From Pomphorhynchus laevis (Eukaryota; Acanthocephala; Palaeacanthocephala; Echinorhynchida; Pomphorhynchidae), in assembly GCA_012934845.2 (NCBI GenBank), contig WNNJ02000599.1:186001-250000 (forward strand): a DNA stretch of 64,000 nt, written 5' to 3'. Every line of letters begins with the position of its first letter. Position 1 is the first letter of the stretch. The notes under the pieces were generated by a model. That model had not been told where the DNA came from, made no database searches, and saw only the letters and a list, made by a program, of their open reading frames with translations. Shown here in pieces: positions 31,151 through 42,810 of the stretch. The translations under genes were made by a program, and so were the position numbers.

Positions 31151-31979
31151 GATTTTATAAAGCGAATACTGGATGTTGTATAATTAATATTTTCTTTGAA
31201 CTTCTGTACATTTATTCAGACTTCTACACAACAATTCTATAGATCGTCCGAATGATGTATTATACTGTTATCCGTCGCAGCGTCTACATATATAAAAAAT
31301 TAAAGCTTGTAAATTAATATATCGAATGTTAATAAACAAAAACGAAACCCACAATTTCAAAAATTACAATAAATACATCAAATAAAAATAGAACGAAAAA
31401 ATAAAAAAATTTGATTAATTATTTAATCAAAATAAATTATTTAATTAATTTATATCAATTATTTCGCTAAAATTATTAATGTCAGTCATATTGATATTTC
31501 AAGATAACATCGCATTCTAGTTACAAATTTTAATCGTATCTGGGTAAAATTAAAAAACGTCTTCAAAAAATTATCATAGTTATTTTCTAATATGCGATAT
31601 ATTAATAATATTTAAATATATTTTAATATATTAAATATTTCTAAATATTTTTATATATATTAAATATATGTAAATTATAAATTATAAAAAATGATAGCAA
31701 TTACGTATAATATAATTATATTATTAATATAATACAATGGTTTCATCAAAAGAATAAATGTGGTATCAACATATCTAAGGCAGATACTATTCAAACCTTA
31801 TATTTTAAATGTGCTGATTCCATTTTTCAATACATAATCTAAAAATACGTCAAAAATACGTAGACTGTTATCAGCTGATCTTAATTAAAATATGCTTTTA
31901 AAACGCATCTTGGTTATATTTTTATAAATTAATAATTATTTTTAATTTTTTAAAGAAATAAATATTTTTAAATGTAACT

Positions 31980-32225
31980 ATAATGAATGATCAGATTCTA
32001 AATTCTCACCGATCGGCAAGGATTTTGTAAGCTCCGGCTTATTACTGTACTTTTTAGAGTTATTTCTTTGTGATCGCTGATATTCTTCGCTATCATGTTC
32101 ATGCGATCCATGAGCGTTGCTGTGACCACTATCTTCCGATTCGGTTGATGTATTCGCGGCCGCGGTGGTGGCGGTTGTAATGAATTCGTTATTATTATTT
32201 TTAATTAATTTATTTTATATCAAAA
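31980..32225 (-). CDS. Candidate exon, low-complexity polar protein
   Basis: On the minus strand the frame reads ITTATTAAANTSTESEDSG, HSNAHGSHEHDSEEYQ, RSQRNNSKKYSNKPELTK and SLPIGENLESDHSL before a TAG near 31980. GTGAGAAT at 32009-32002 could be a splice donor, giving an exon that ends at 32010. GC is far above the flanks. The protein would be disordered and polar. It resembles the frame at 32793-33261 in its ATTAA words and composition, so the two may be exons of one gene or related genes. Function unknown. Confidence 0.45.
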
Positions 32226-32792
32226 TTATAGTGAATAATAGACGCCTTTAAAATGCACAAAATTAAATATAAAAATCTGCTTTAGATTTTTAATTTATTA
32301 ATTTATTAAATAATATTAATTTACTAATTTATTAAATAACATTTTCCGGCCTCTTTGTTGTACTTTCGTTTACGTTTTATAATACTTTAAGTCATCGTAA
32401 TTATGTAAGACGATTTTTTATCGTGCTTCAGCTTATCTTGTTTAGATAAATTAAACGGAATTACCATTTTTATACAGAAATAAAAATTGGAAATTCAAAG
32501 CAGAATTTGTAAATTTAGAAACCTCCAAAATTGTAATTAAAACTTTATAAATCTGAAAAATTATAGAAATTAATATTAACAAATATTGATATTATTAATT
32601 AATATTATTATTTGATATTAATATTAATATCAAATTAATATTAAATAATATTAACATAAATTAGTTATTTTAATAATGAGTTGTCAGTAATTCTAAATTG
32701 GCGGTGTATTTTCAATGAAAATTCTTGAAAATTAAAAGATTGATAGATAATGTTGTTTGTAGTTTAAAACTATGAAGATAACAATTTTATTC

Positions 32793-33261
32793 TTAGGAAT
32801 TTTTCTTGTTCTTGTTCTTGTTCTTGGCAGATTTATCATTGTTTTTGTTATCGCCATCAACTGTAACAGCATTTGAATATTGTTTATCATCTACCTCATC
32901 TGATAATTGAGCTACCGGTGTTTCACTACATTGCTGCTGCACATCTTGGACTTTATGGACATTAGAATTTGAATTTACTACCGAGTAATTAGTTATCTGT
33001 GGTTGAGCACGTTGTATGGATTGCTTATTTTGGACAATAATCGATTGGCCAGCTTTATTAGACGAACGCTGACTGTAGATTTTATTTTGAGAATCATTTC
33101 TAACAGCAGCTCCGCTTTTATTTATCGTCAGAGAACCGTCTCGTCTGATGTCACCCTCATAAATTCGAGTTGAAGCTGCTTGAGAAGAATGATGCGATAT
33201 ATTGTCAGGCCTTGGGTAATTGTCTGCGGCCGTTGTAGCTAGCGAACTGATGCACTTATAA
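32793..33261 (-). CDS. Candidate exon or small gene, Ser/Asn/Gln-rich protein
   Basis: Open minus-strand frame ending in a Lys/Asn repeat (KNKNKNKKNS) and TAA at 32795-32793. Words include YPRPDNISHHSSQAAS, RIYEGDIRRDGSL and TVDGDNKNNDKSA. TTTTTCCTTTAG ending at 33262 is a good acceptor, so the coding exon may start at 33261. Alternatively translation could start at the Met at 33296, giving MLNFVITYFSFSYKCISSLA, which looks like a signal peptide followed by a disordered secreted protein. No family was recognised. The composition suggests low constraint on fold. Confidence 0.5.
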
Positions 33262-34845
33262 CTAAAGGAAAAATACGTAATTACAAAATTTAGCATGTAA
33301 TTAAATTTGATTGAAGCCAACTTTGACTTTATTTTATAACATCACATGTAATGTCGAATTTTTGAAAAAGTTCCATATAAGCACAATAAATAGTAGAACA
33401 CTATATTAAAACTCTCAAGTTTAAACGAAATTTTAAGTATTTAAATCTATAATTTTGTAATCAAAATTTATTGCACAACTTTTCGCTTCGACATGTAGCA
33501 TATTGTGATTCGATGTAGCAATTTAGCTCATACAAGTCAAACAGCTATTTTATGTATCTAAAAATTCCTACCTACATCATATAAATACAAATAAAATCGA
33601 TTCACGTGTAATTGTAAATTTTATATAAATTATGTATTTATATAAAAAATTCGAAAAAGTCTAAGAGATAAAAATATAAAATTGAATAATACTTGATAAT
33701 GGTGTGCCCGCGTGCCATCGGAATATTGGATCAAAATTGTAAAATAAATAATAATGTCTCTTCGCCTAATTTACAATCTAATAATTTTTATCAATCATGT
33801 AAATGAATTATTTATAATTGATTTATACAAATGGTATAACTCAATTATTACAGATTGATGTATATGATTATTATATATTGATATATATATAATAATGATT
33901 ATATATAATATATATTATAATCTATATTATATAATAATATAATATAGATTATAATTATATAATATAATCTATATTATATATAGATTATACACAGATTATT
34001 ATATATTGATATATTACAGACGGATATATGTCATATGATAATCTTTTCATAGACTAGAATATGAAAATCTCTTTAAATAATTAAATACAAAGGGTTGCAT
34101 ATTTTTAATTCGATAATATCAAATATATAATTAACTTATCTATTAATTTTGTTTTATATTATAATAATTACAAACGAAAAATGAAATTTAATATAAATTT
34201 ATGTCAATATTGGTCTTACTCGACATTATTTAAAGCAATATTCTTAATAAATAAGTTTGTTCAGTTTCAGTCGAAAGTGAGTAGACCACGAATTAGAATT
34301 AAACAAAACCTGATTTGATTCTAGGCTATAAACCGCAATGTTTAATATTCAATATTTCAAAATATTATAGTTTAAACAGAAAATTTTTCACAATATCAGT
34401 TCTATAAATTTGAAAAGCTGAACAAAAGATCATATTAATACATAATTAAAAAAACGGAATATTCGCGATTACACTTGTTATTTGCATAACAATACTGTAT
34501 AAGATCACATATTTCATTATTACAATATTTTATTATAATCTTTTTATATGGCAAAACCGTAAGGCAGAGTGACTTCAAGAGTGACTACATTATTACAAAA
34601 CACGATTTACATTATTACGTTATTATACATTACTACAAAATACATACAAATCAATGTGCAAAGTTGATGGAAATACCATGCTTGGTATTTCCTCAAGGTA
34701 TAACCTGGATTGAAATCAGTTGAGTCTATGATTTTGTTTAAAAACAAGCATGTTGATGCGCCCTATGTATTGTATATAATCGACATTTCGAAGTGAAATT
34801 TGAGCTGACGTCCTTGTACATCGCTGTATTTAAAAAGCTTACTTA
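33262..34845. other. Gene-free AT-rich stretch with a decayed foldback scrap
   Basis: Around 33694-33775, GTGCCATCGGAATATTGGAT and a following TCTCTTCGCC word resemble one arm of the F1 foldback family. TATATAATA runs fill 33840-34000. No gene seen. Confidence 0.5.
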
Positions 34846-34854
34846 GCCCTGCCA

Positions 34855-34970
34855 TTTTTCAGTCCACGCTATTTTGATCACCATTAAAATATAGTGTTTT
34901 CACCATAAAAATAACCTTTTTTCAGTCCACGCTATTTTGATCATAATTAAAATAGTCCACTCTATTTGAG
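34855..34970 (+). repeat. Short tandem duplication
   Basis: TTTTTCAGTCCACGCTATTTTGATCA occurs starting near 34855 and again near 34918, with a partial third AGTCCACTCTATTT near 34954. The unit is about 63 bp. Confidence 0.8.
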
Positions 34971-35026
34971 CACATTAAATCGTGAAACATTTTTGATTAC
35001 AAATCGGGAAAAAAAATTTTGTAATC

Positions 35027-35058
35027 CTGATGATGATAGCAGGAGCTATCGAAATATA
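35027..35058 (+). ncRNA. Hammerhead-like module, solitary copy
   Basis: CTGATGA, one extra T, the hairpin GATAGC-AGGA-GCTATC and GAAATATA follow one another. This is the conserved core of a hammerhead ribozyme with one extra base before stem II. No convincing stem I or stem III was found, so self-cleavage of a single unit is doubtful. Confidence 0.4.
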
Positions 35059-35682
35059 TAATTTTCATCAAATAAAGGATATTTGTTCTGCTTCTTTGTT
35101 CATATAATAACTATATGATATCTAATTTGTGGAGATATCATGAAAAAAAAACGAGAAATTCATTAACATTAATTTTAATTACTTTTTATTACCAGGCAAA
35201 CCTTTGCTCAATATTTTAATTAATTGAATTAATTCATTTAATTCAATTAATTCAATAAGCCGGAATTAATTCAGAAGTCTAAATTTAATTAGTTCAATCA
35301 ATATTTTGACAAATTCAATTTATTCAATTGATTTCATTATTTTCGATTAATTATTTTTGATTGATTACATCTTGAGAACGTAAAGCTCAAATGAAAACTG
35401 CTGACGTTAGCCTTTCCACTGATATGAATTATTAAATTTTCAGTAACTGAGTATCAAATGTGACGTGTAGTCCTTATAGAACTATAAGCAAAACATGCTT
35501 ATAGTATTAGAAAGATATACGGTAATATAAAAAATTAGTAAAGAATCAAGAATCAATGTAATGATTGAAGTCAAAGAGCATATATTTATAATACATAAAT
35601 AATATATATTGTATATTGAGGTATTCACTGTTGCTGAGACCTCGAGTAGTACTTGTTCATATTGGAATACAATGATTATTAA

Positions 35683-35925
35683 ACCAGCAAATTGAAGAAT
35701 TTGCTGGTTTCGCCCTCTAGGCTTTTTCAATTGTAAGTATTCATATCTAAGAGAATATTTTAAGCAGTGGTTATATTTAACCAGTGGTTGATCAGAGGTG
35801 AAAATATTTAAACCACTGCTTTCAAAATATTGTCTTAGATATAAATACTTACAAAAATTTATTAATTTATAAATACTTGAAAAAGGCCATAGGGGAAACG
35901 TTAATAAGTAAATCCTTCAATTTGC
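35683..35925. mobile_element. Foldback element F4 with PLE-end-like module
   Basis: The outer CCAGCAAATTGAAG and TTCAATTTGCTGG words, the TTCAATTGTAAGTATT words and the inner AAGCAGTGGTTA and AACCACTGCTTT words are inverted copies in order, so the whole of about 243 bp folds back. Both arms hold TTGAAAAAG, a short hairpin and GAAAC (minus 35709-35733; plus 35879-35901), the same layout as the PLE end at 62177. Confidence 0.75.
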
Positions 35926-36169
35926 TGGTGTAATAATATTTATATTCAAAAAATATATATTATTTGCTAGTGTTAATTCTGCATAGAGGAATTTACTAGT
36001 ATATTTACTGTGTATTTGTATTTTAATTGTTCTTTAATTGTACCTCTGTCAGAAATACTGAAACTATGTATTATTGGTTACGACTTTATTATTTTTTCTT
36101 ATTTTCAAACAAGTTTGATGAATTATTAATTCTTAAAAAGGGAGAAGTTTGCATCCCAAGGTGTTTACA

Positions 36170-36375
36170 CTTTAAAATGTAAACTGCTTCACGTGATCAC
36201 GTTTAAGAGACCAGGTAATGGCCAATAGCTAGGTCGCGTAGCGCGTGGAGTGAAGGTGGTAGATCTTTATTGATCTTGTTCCAGCCTGCAACCGCCTTAA
36301 GCAGGGCAGTCCCTGTCAGATGCTGCTGGATGGCCCGTTGTAAGTTTAGTCTGAGTCAACTAAACTAGGTGGCGG
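36170..36375 (+). repeat. GC-richer structured segment upstream of PLE GIY-YIG fragment
   Basis: It starts with the repeat shared with 27240-27332, then runs into GCAGGGCAGTCCCTGTCAGA and GGATGGCCCG, then TTTAGTCTGAGTCAACTAAA. GGGC/GCCC and TTTAGT/ACTAAA can pair. GC is near 50 per cent against about 25-30 per cent in the flanks. It may be a structured RNA segment of the PLE; no known family was recognised. Confidence 0.45.
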
Positions 36376-36416
36376 CACCGAAAAAGCAACGTTAAAAATT
36401 ATGACTTAAAAGTTAC

Positions 36417-36940
36417 ATGTACTCAACCATATTGGAAAAATACGTAAGTACTAATGATTTCAATTTTAGATATTTTAAATGTAACAGAAAAAATTGTATA
36501 GTTTGTGATGTTATAAATAATAATTGTATCGTAAGTAATACGACAAACAAATGTTTTTCATTAAATATTAATAATAATTGTAATTGCAATACCGCAGGTG
36601 TAGTGTATCTAATACAATGTACATGTGGATTGCAATATATAGGAAAAACATATCAAATGTTAAAAACTAGGTTTAGGCAACACATATATAATATACAGCA
36701 TAATAGTCAAACTATATTTCATAAACATATGAGATTAATAGGACATGATATTAAAAATTGTAAATTATTTATTTTAGAACATATTATCGAAGAAAACATT
36801 TCAATATTAAATCAAAAACTATTATAAAAAGAAGATTTTTGGATTAAAACGCTTAATTTCATGTACCCATTAGGATCAGTGGGTCAGCAGCTGATGAGAC
36901 CCACCCAGCCTGATTAGTAGCGTCCTGTTGTATCAAGAAT
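36417..36940 (+). mobile_element. PLE C-terminal fragment with intact-looking GIY-YIG endonuclease
   Basis: A 136-codon open frame (36417-36827) begins near FRYFKCNRKNCIVC, a Cys cluster typical of the linker of Penelope-like elements, and continues to the endonuclease core VVYLIQCTCGLQYIGKT (GIY and YIG motifs), TRFRQHIYNI (catalytic Arg region) and LFILEHIIEE (catalytic Glu region). After the stop at 36825, the same frame gives KEDFWIKTLNFMYPLG, the usual end of PLE proteins, so the stop is premature. The GIY-YIG domain nicks DNA to prime reverse transcription. The RT part is missing. It may belong to family A, which also uses very AT-rich codons. Confidence 0.85.
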
Positions 36941-37371
36941 AGGAACAAAATACCTGTGAGGATAATGTCGTGCTACAATCAGAAGAATTCAATTTACTGT
37001 TTAAATATTAATAGCAACTATGCCCCCTATATTTAGTATTTTTAGTTGCAAGCTTATACAATCATTTATAGCTTAAAAATTAAAAATTAAAAAAAAATTA
37101 GCTTGATAATAACTTTCTTCTGCAGACACTTAAATGATCAGATTTACTAAAATATGGAAATGTGTTATTTCGAATTTAAACTATAAAATCGATTACAGAT
37201 ATATGCTTTACGTGAATTTTCCAAATATAATCAGTGATACAGTCGTAAAAATTACAACCTCTGCTTTTATCACATGGTTATTAACTTTACATAAAGGGTG
37301 TTAAACGTTTTAGAGGTAAAATGATATATCTAATTTATCTTTTAAAATTGCGTTCGGAGAGAATGTAATCA

Positions 37372-37597
37372 TTAGTTGGCTCTTTCTCCGAAAAAATAAG
37401 AAAATAGTATTATTTTTGAATTTTTGCCAATGCGATTGGCCTCTCCAGAAAAACACTAATACCTCTTCAGTGTTTGCTCAAACACTTTTGACCAAACACG
37501 ATTAGCCTCTTAAATGTTTTCTGAAGATGCCAATCGCATTGGCGAAAATTCAAAAATAATACTATTTTCTTATATTTCTCGGAGAAAGAACCAACTA
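37372..37597. mobile_element. Foldback element F3 with hammerhead-like module
   Basis: The arms GTTGGCTCTTTCTCCGAAAA and, at the right end, TCTCGGAGAAAGAACCAACT are inverted copies. The arms continue through AGAAAATAGTATTATTTTTG and its complement. The right arm has CTGAAGATGCCAATCGCATT and GGCGAAAATTC (37521-37551), the left arm a decayed version. No coding potential. Confidence 0.85.
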
Positions 37598-37599
37598 AT

Positions 37600-38095
37600 G
37601 ATATTTAAGTTATGTTTTAGTGGAAAGATGCCGTCCTTTATTTTTTATAAGAATAATAAAAACATGCTAATCACTAATAAATCAGATCAGCTCACTGATT
37701 CTACATATTTTATATTATTTATAAATTAAAAATAATGATTTATAAATAAGAAATAATTATGTAATGTGTAAAACACTTTATATAAGGATAAAATATTTTA
37801 TTAAAATTAAAATCAATTTTCATGAACTAACAAACAAATAACAAATGGTGTATCAGAATAAAAAATAGAGGTCATTAGGTCATCGATTGCTCTTAAATTA
37901 ACAATTTTATTTTTTTTATATAAACATAATAAATCCATATATTTAATGATACTTTTGTTCCTGCATTTCTTTGGAAATAAGTTCAATATCGGGATCTAGC
38001 CTCGTGATTCGTAACATTAATTGGTGTTCTAAATGAACATCAGTTGTTTTAGTATTTTATCCTTTGTCATATAGCCTCCCATTCCTAACTATATG
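37600..38095. other. Stretch without a recognised gene
   Basis: AT-rich DNA with a chance short frame only. Nothing supported. Confidence 0.5.
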
Positions 38096-38099
38096 CTGC

Positions 38100-38715
38100 T
38101 ATGTTAGGTCGAGGAATAAGGGCCGAAACCTGATAACATAGCAGTTCCTCTTGATGACCAATAATCCTTATTATGGTACAACGTCTGTTATTTATTAGTC
38201 AATTTATAAAAATGACGTTTATTTTAAATTTCAATTTTTAATTTTAACTCGATATAAGTTATATAAGAGAAAAAAAATTTCTTAGATTTTTTAGAGAAAA
38301 ATCGCATTTCTGGATCATCACATGGTCCCAATTCCTTTTCCAGAAGAGGTCGCCCAATATATAAAATTTTATATTATAATAAATATAGTATAAATAAATT
38401 ATATATTATAATAAATATTTAATAATATAATATATTATATTATAAAATGTTGATAAAAATATTAAATTATTCATAATTATTTATTATTATTTATTTATCA
38501 TATTTATTTATTATTATTTTTTTTAAATAATATATTTTTTTTTATTTTTTATTTTTTTTTATTTTTTTATTTTTTTAATTATTATTTAATAAAAAAATAA
38601 TTATTTTTAAAATCTTATACAACAGTTATTTATTATTTAATTATGAGAATTTTCTTTAGCGTTATTTTTAATTTATAAATAATATAAAATACGTAGATTC
38701 AGTTAGCTGATCATA
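38100..38715 (+). repeat. Dispersed repeat R1, extended copy
   Basis: Starts GTCGAGGAATAAGGGCCGAA, continues CCTGATAACATAGCAGTTCC and GTACAACGTCTGTTATTTAT, and ends AATACGTAGATTCAGTTAGC. The middle (38250-38640) has grown by AT-rich sequence. Matches 42012-42262 in order and orientation. Confidence 0.75.
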
Positions 38716-38929
38716 TATTAAGCATGTATAAAATACATAATTTTAAATAAAATTTATTCGTTATTATGTACTTATATTTAATTTGAACTAAATTTATTGT
38801 AAATATACTAGATTTATTTTTGAATTATCAGACATTTTTACCAACTCTTTATAAGTTTGATCAATCTTCTAACATTTTAAACGAGCACGATTTGGATTCA
38901 ATTCGATATAGAAATTTTTAACTAATATA

Positions 38930-39430
38930 AAACATGGGGCGAAACCTGAAAACATATCAATTCCTCCTGATGACCTCTAATCCTTATTCAAATACATCGT
39001 ATATTCTTTATTAGTCAATTCATAAATATTGATTTTTATTTTAAATTTTAATTATTTATTAGTAGAGAGAGTAAAATATAATTTTTTTATTTAAAATTTT
39101 TTTATCATCAGGATAAAATTGTGATTAACAGCTTTATAAATAATTAAACAGTAAAAATATTTTGTACAATTTTATCTTGATGATGATAACAGTTGGCTAT
39201 CGAAAATTCGATATTTAAAATAAAAAATTGCTCTTTCACTCTCTCCACAAATAAATAATAAAATTGTAAATTTTATCACAATTTTTGTTACAATTTTATT
39301 TATAAATTCTATCGCTTTATAAATATAAACTGTAAAAATCTTATAATTATTTATTATTTATAATTATATCTTTATTTTTAATTTATATCTCGTTTAAAAT
39401 ATGTAGACCTAGTTAGATGATCTGATATGT
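38930..39430 (+). repeat. Dispersed repeat R1, interrupted by a foldback
   Basis: The R1 start (GGGGCGAAACCTGAAAACAT) lies at 38936 and the R1 end (AAAATATGTAGACCTAGTTA) at 39397. Between them, 39062-39248 is a foldback bounded by GTAGAGAGAGTAAAA and TTTCACTCTCTCCAC, which reads as an insertion. The foldback's right arm contains CTTGATGATGATAACAGTTG and GCTATCGAAAATTC (39176-39209). Confidence 0.7.
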
Positions 39431-39569
39431 ATTATTGATACGACATTATTATTTATTAAGTATGATAAAAAATTGTACTTTAATTCGTCAATTATTTCTT
39501 AAAGGCGTTATATACCTACTATACAAAAATTGATAAAAATAAAAACTCGTCGTAGCACAGGTTTATAAA

Positions 39570-39850
39570 AATTAGTGATAAATTATAAACTTTAACATTT
39601 GTCTGTCATACGGTTAGCTTTCTAAATCTACGACGACAGTTTAATGACAATAAACTTTATTTGATTCGCTAAGTACTTTTTCACGATTTCATTAGTTTCA
39701 TTTCTATCAAAAGCATATGAAATATCAACAAAGATAATAATATTGCATAGCTTACTGTCACATGCTAAGACTAGGTCGTCATTGCAAACTTTTTGTTATG
39801 CGATTTCGCTTGAGTAAAATTGACCAAAAACATACTGAAATGGGTGATAA
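39570..39850 (-). mobile_element. Possible LINE RT scrap
   Basis: On the minus strand one frame reads NIIIFVDISYAFDRNETNEI, like the motif-A region of a LINE reverse transcriptase (FxDxxxAFDxV). No other RT motif survives around it. Confidence 0.3.
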
Positions 39851-39869
39851 AAGTTTTATACATGAGATA

Positions 39870-40019
39870 TTTACATACTTATATTATATTTATATTGTTT
39901 TATATTGTTTACTTATTAGTACACAATCACTCACTGTGATTAATAAAATATTTACATATTTATATTATATTATATATTTATATTGTTTTGTATTATTTAC
40001 TTATTAGTACACAATCACT
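39870..40019 (+). repeat. Tandem duplication of about 80 bp
   Basis: GATATTTACATACTTATATT through TTAGTACACAATCACTCA occurs twice in a row with small differences; the second copy ends at 40021. Confidence 0.85.
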
Positions 40020-40096
40020 CAATGTTTGATTAGATAGAATTTTCAGTATAAAATCAACGAAAAAATTGTAAAGTGAACTTTATAAGAACTTAAATA

Positions 40097-40372
40097 CTAG
40101 TGTACGTATTTCGTCACGGACTACTTGCAACTAACAAACATCATAATGCGCCGACGTTAGTACTCAGTAGATCATCATAACGCAGGCACTGAACATAAAC
40201 GTTTTAACATGCAGTAATACTTGGATGATATGAAAGGAATTCAGCTGGTCGTTGAAAATTGCACGAAACTCCTTCGAATTGATATAATCCTTGCCGGTCT
40301 GATTTCGAAATAGAAAATATGTTGCTGTTTAGATAGTATTGCAGCTGGTTCGTGACGATAATCGTACACTAG
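40097..40372. mobile_element. MITE-like element with ~33-bp imperfect inverted ends
   Basis: Left end CTAGTGTACGTATTTCGTCA and right end, read in reverse, CTAGTGTACGATTATCGTCA match with two gaps; the match continues through CG(G/A)ACTACTTGCAA-like words. About 276 bp with no coding potential. The superfamily is not clear. Confidence 0.75.
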
Positions 40373-41335
40373 TTTGCAGATACATGTTTAAGATTAAAGC
40401 ATAGATCAGTATAACCTCCTTACAATTCACAGATTAAAATATATTTTTAAATCGATGTATATCACAAAACACGAAGTTAAAGTTTTGGAATATATTTCTT
40501 CCGTATAAATTTTTAAAATCTAAAATATTAATTCACCACTAGTTCATCTCATCTCATATTTCTTATATCCATTACACAATAAGAATAGTGATAGATTATA
40601 CAACAATGATTCTACAAATTGTCAGATTATTAGATTATGTAATTAATATTGTTTGTGCCGCTAAGTTGCTTTCACATCTGACAGTATCTGACAATATTGG
40701 TTTCATATCAAAGCATTTGTTGTAATTTTTTAAAGCCTAATATATTTAAGAAAAATCTTGTGCTCAATATAATTTTCGTGCAAATCTCAATTTTTTGTAA
40801 TTTATGCCACTTGTATAACAATTATGCAACATTTCACCCCACTATTCTTAGTAACATTAATTCTTGCTCGCAAATAAGAAATAATTTTTGCAGATGTGAA
40901 CTAATCAAATCATCTAATTAAGTCAATATAATACGAACGAAATAATTGTATTAAAAAAGTAATAAGAATAATAAATATTATATTGGAAATGAAATCAATA
41001 GTGACAAAAGTTCAACAATTTGGTAACTGACCGATTTTACAGTTGACACTAATTTGCGTTGTAAAACGAGCAACGAGTTTTTTAAACTGAAATTTTTTTA
41101 CAATTTAAAAATTAAATGAATTCATAGAAACAGTTAATTTTTTTTATTGATTTGAAACTAATGTCGATAGATAATATAATATGTAAAGCTACATTATTAT
41201 TTCGAATCCTATATAATTTCATATAATTTAAGTTAATAGGAAAATTACGAAAATTTACATTCTCTTTAAAATTGCCTTTCAACATTTCATCATTGCTAAG
41301 CAAGATTACATTCGGGCTAAAATCAACATGTTTCT
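40373..41335. other. Gene-free AT-rich stretch
   Basis: No coding exon, RNA or element end was recognised. Confidence 0.5.
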
Positions 41336-41339
41336 AGCG

Positions 41340-41535
41340 AGGCATCCCGATAGTTCAAATCAATAATGTTATTGATATTTCGGCTGGACATGCAGCCTTT
41401 TTCAATTGTAAAATGTCTAATTTTTTTACGTGAATAAAGTTAGAGAGATTATACATACACTTGAAAAAAGGGCTGTGCGTCTAACCGAAATATCAATAGC
41501 ATTATCTTTGATTTGAACTCTCGGGAAGACTTGTC
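41340..41535. mobile_element. Foldback element F5 with PLE-end-like module
   Basis: Inverted arms: CCCGATAGTTCAAATCAATA on the left, and TTTGATTTGAACTCTCGGGA on the right. Each arm has TTGAAAAAG, a short hairpin and GAAATATCAATA (minus 41371-41405; plus 41461-41494). No coding potential. Confidence 0.8.
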
Positions 41536-42010
41536 ATAAACATGTAAATTCCATTATTGTATTTTGTAGAGTAAAGCTACTACAATTTACTACTACTTTT
41601 AAACAAAATTGATTACAAATCATTTCATTTTAAAAGAATATTTAACTTAAATATAAGATTTCATTAATAAAATGCAATGTTCAATGTTTAATGTTCAATG
41701 ATACATTCGATGTGATATTATATTCTATAAGGCCTTTAAACATCGATAGAAAGAATATGAAAATATTTTCCACTATTATAATAATTGTTCATGTCTATGT
41801 TTAATGTTATGTAGAATTGCGAAATATTCAATATTACAAATCGTCGTTTTCAAGTGTAATGCCTTAAACTTGACATTTGGTGTTCAAGTGTTTTGTTAGA
41901 CATAACATTTGAAAAGGACTATTAAAATAGTCGAAAATTTTTATATTATTTCTCTCGATGTTTAAACTATCTATACAATATTATGTCTAATAAAATAAAA
42001 ATCTTAATAT
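41536..42010. other. Stretch without a recognised gene
   Basis: AT-rich; nothing supported. Confidence 0.5.
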
Positions 42011-42011
42011 T

Positions 42012-42262
42012 AAGTCGAGGAATAGGAGCCGAAACCTAATAACATAGCAGTTTCTCCTGATGACCTCTAATTCTTATTATGATACAACGTCTGTTATTTA
42101 TTAGTCAATTCATAAAAATGACTTTTTAAATTTCAATTTTTTTATTTTAACTTGATATAAATATAAATTGTATAAAATCTTATATAATTAGTTATTATTT
42201 ATCTATATTTAAATTTTTATACATAGTATAAAATACGTAAACTCAGTTATCTAATTATTGTT
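42012..42262 (+). repeat. Dispersed repeat R1, compact copy
   Basis: The cleanest copy: GTCGAGGAATAGGAGCCGAA, CCTAATAACATAGCAGTTTC, TCCTGATGACCTC, ATACAACGTCTGTTATTTAT and finally AAATACGTAAACTCAGTTAT, within 250 bp. Confidence 0.8.
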
Positions 42263-42810
42263 CTGGTTATACGCATTGAACTTTTAAATATAATTATTAT
42301 GTGACATAAAAATTAAAATAATTATTAATAATGACATTAAAATAACAAAGGATGTTAATTAAAATAACAATTTTACTTTGTGTAAAATTCATTTTATATA
42401 TTAAATGTGTAGAATGTTTCTTATTTCGATAAACTTTATTAAAAATATAACAATTAACACTGAAACAATACACACAATGAAGCAAGGTAAAAAACACAAT
42501 TTCTTCGCAATCAAAATTATACAATATACAGTTTGTCTAAGAAGAAACAGGTAAAAGACAGGCTTTGTTGTGACTGCAGGATATGTACTGTCGTTTCTGA
42601 CCGTTGCTACACAACTGTCATTTAAAACACAAAAATGATAGACAAAATAAATTTTATCCAGCATTGAGACAATATTTAGTGGTCGTATAACAATTTACAT
42701 TAAAAGTCAGGTTTCTGGCTGATTGCTTGTGATAAAGTTTCACATAATCTGAAAGAGTATAACTCGACTAGTGAAAGAAAAAAACAATTTCTAAAATACA
42801 TTATATTCAC

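Noticed and set aside
35482-35730. 82-codon frame on the minus strand next to the foldback F4
   Set aside because: It runs through the inverted arm of the foldback and has no domain.
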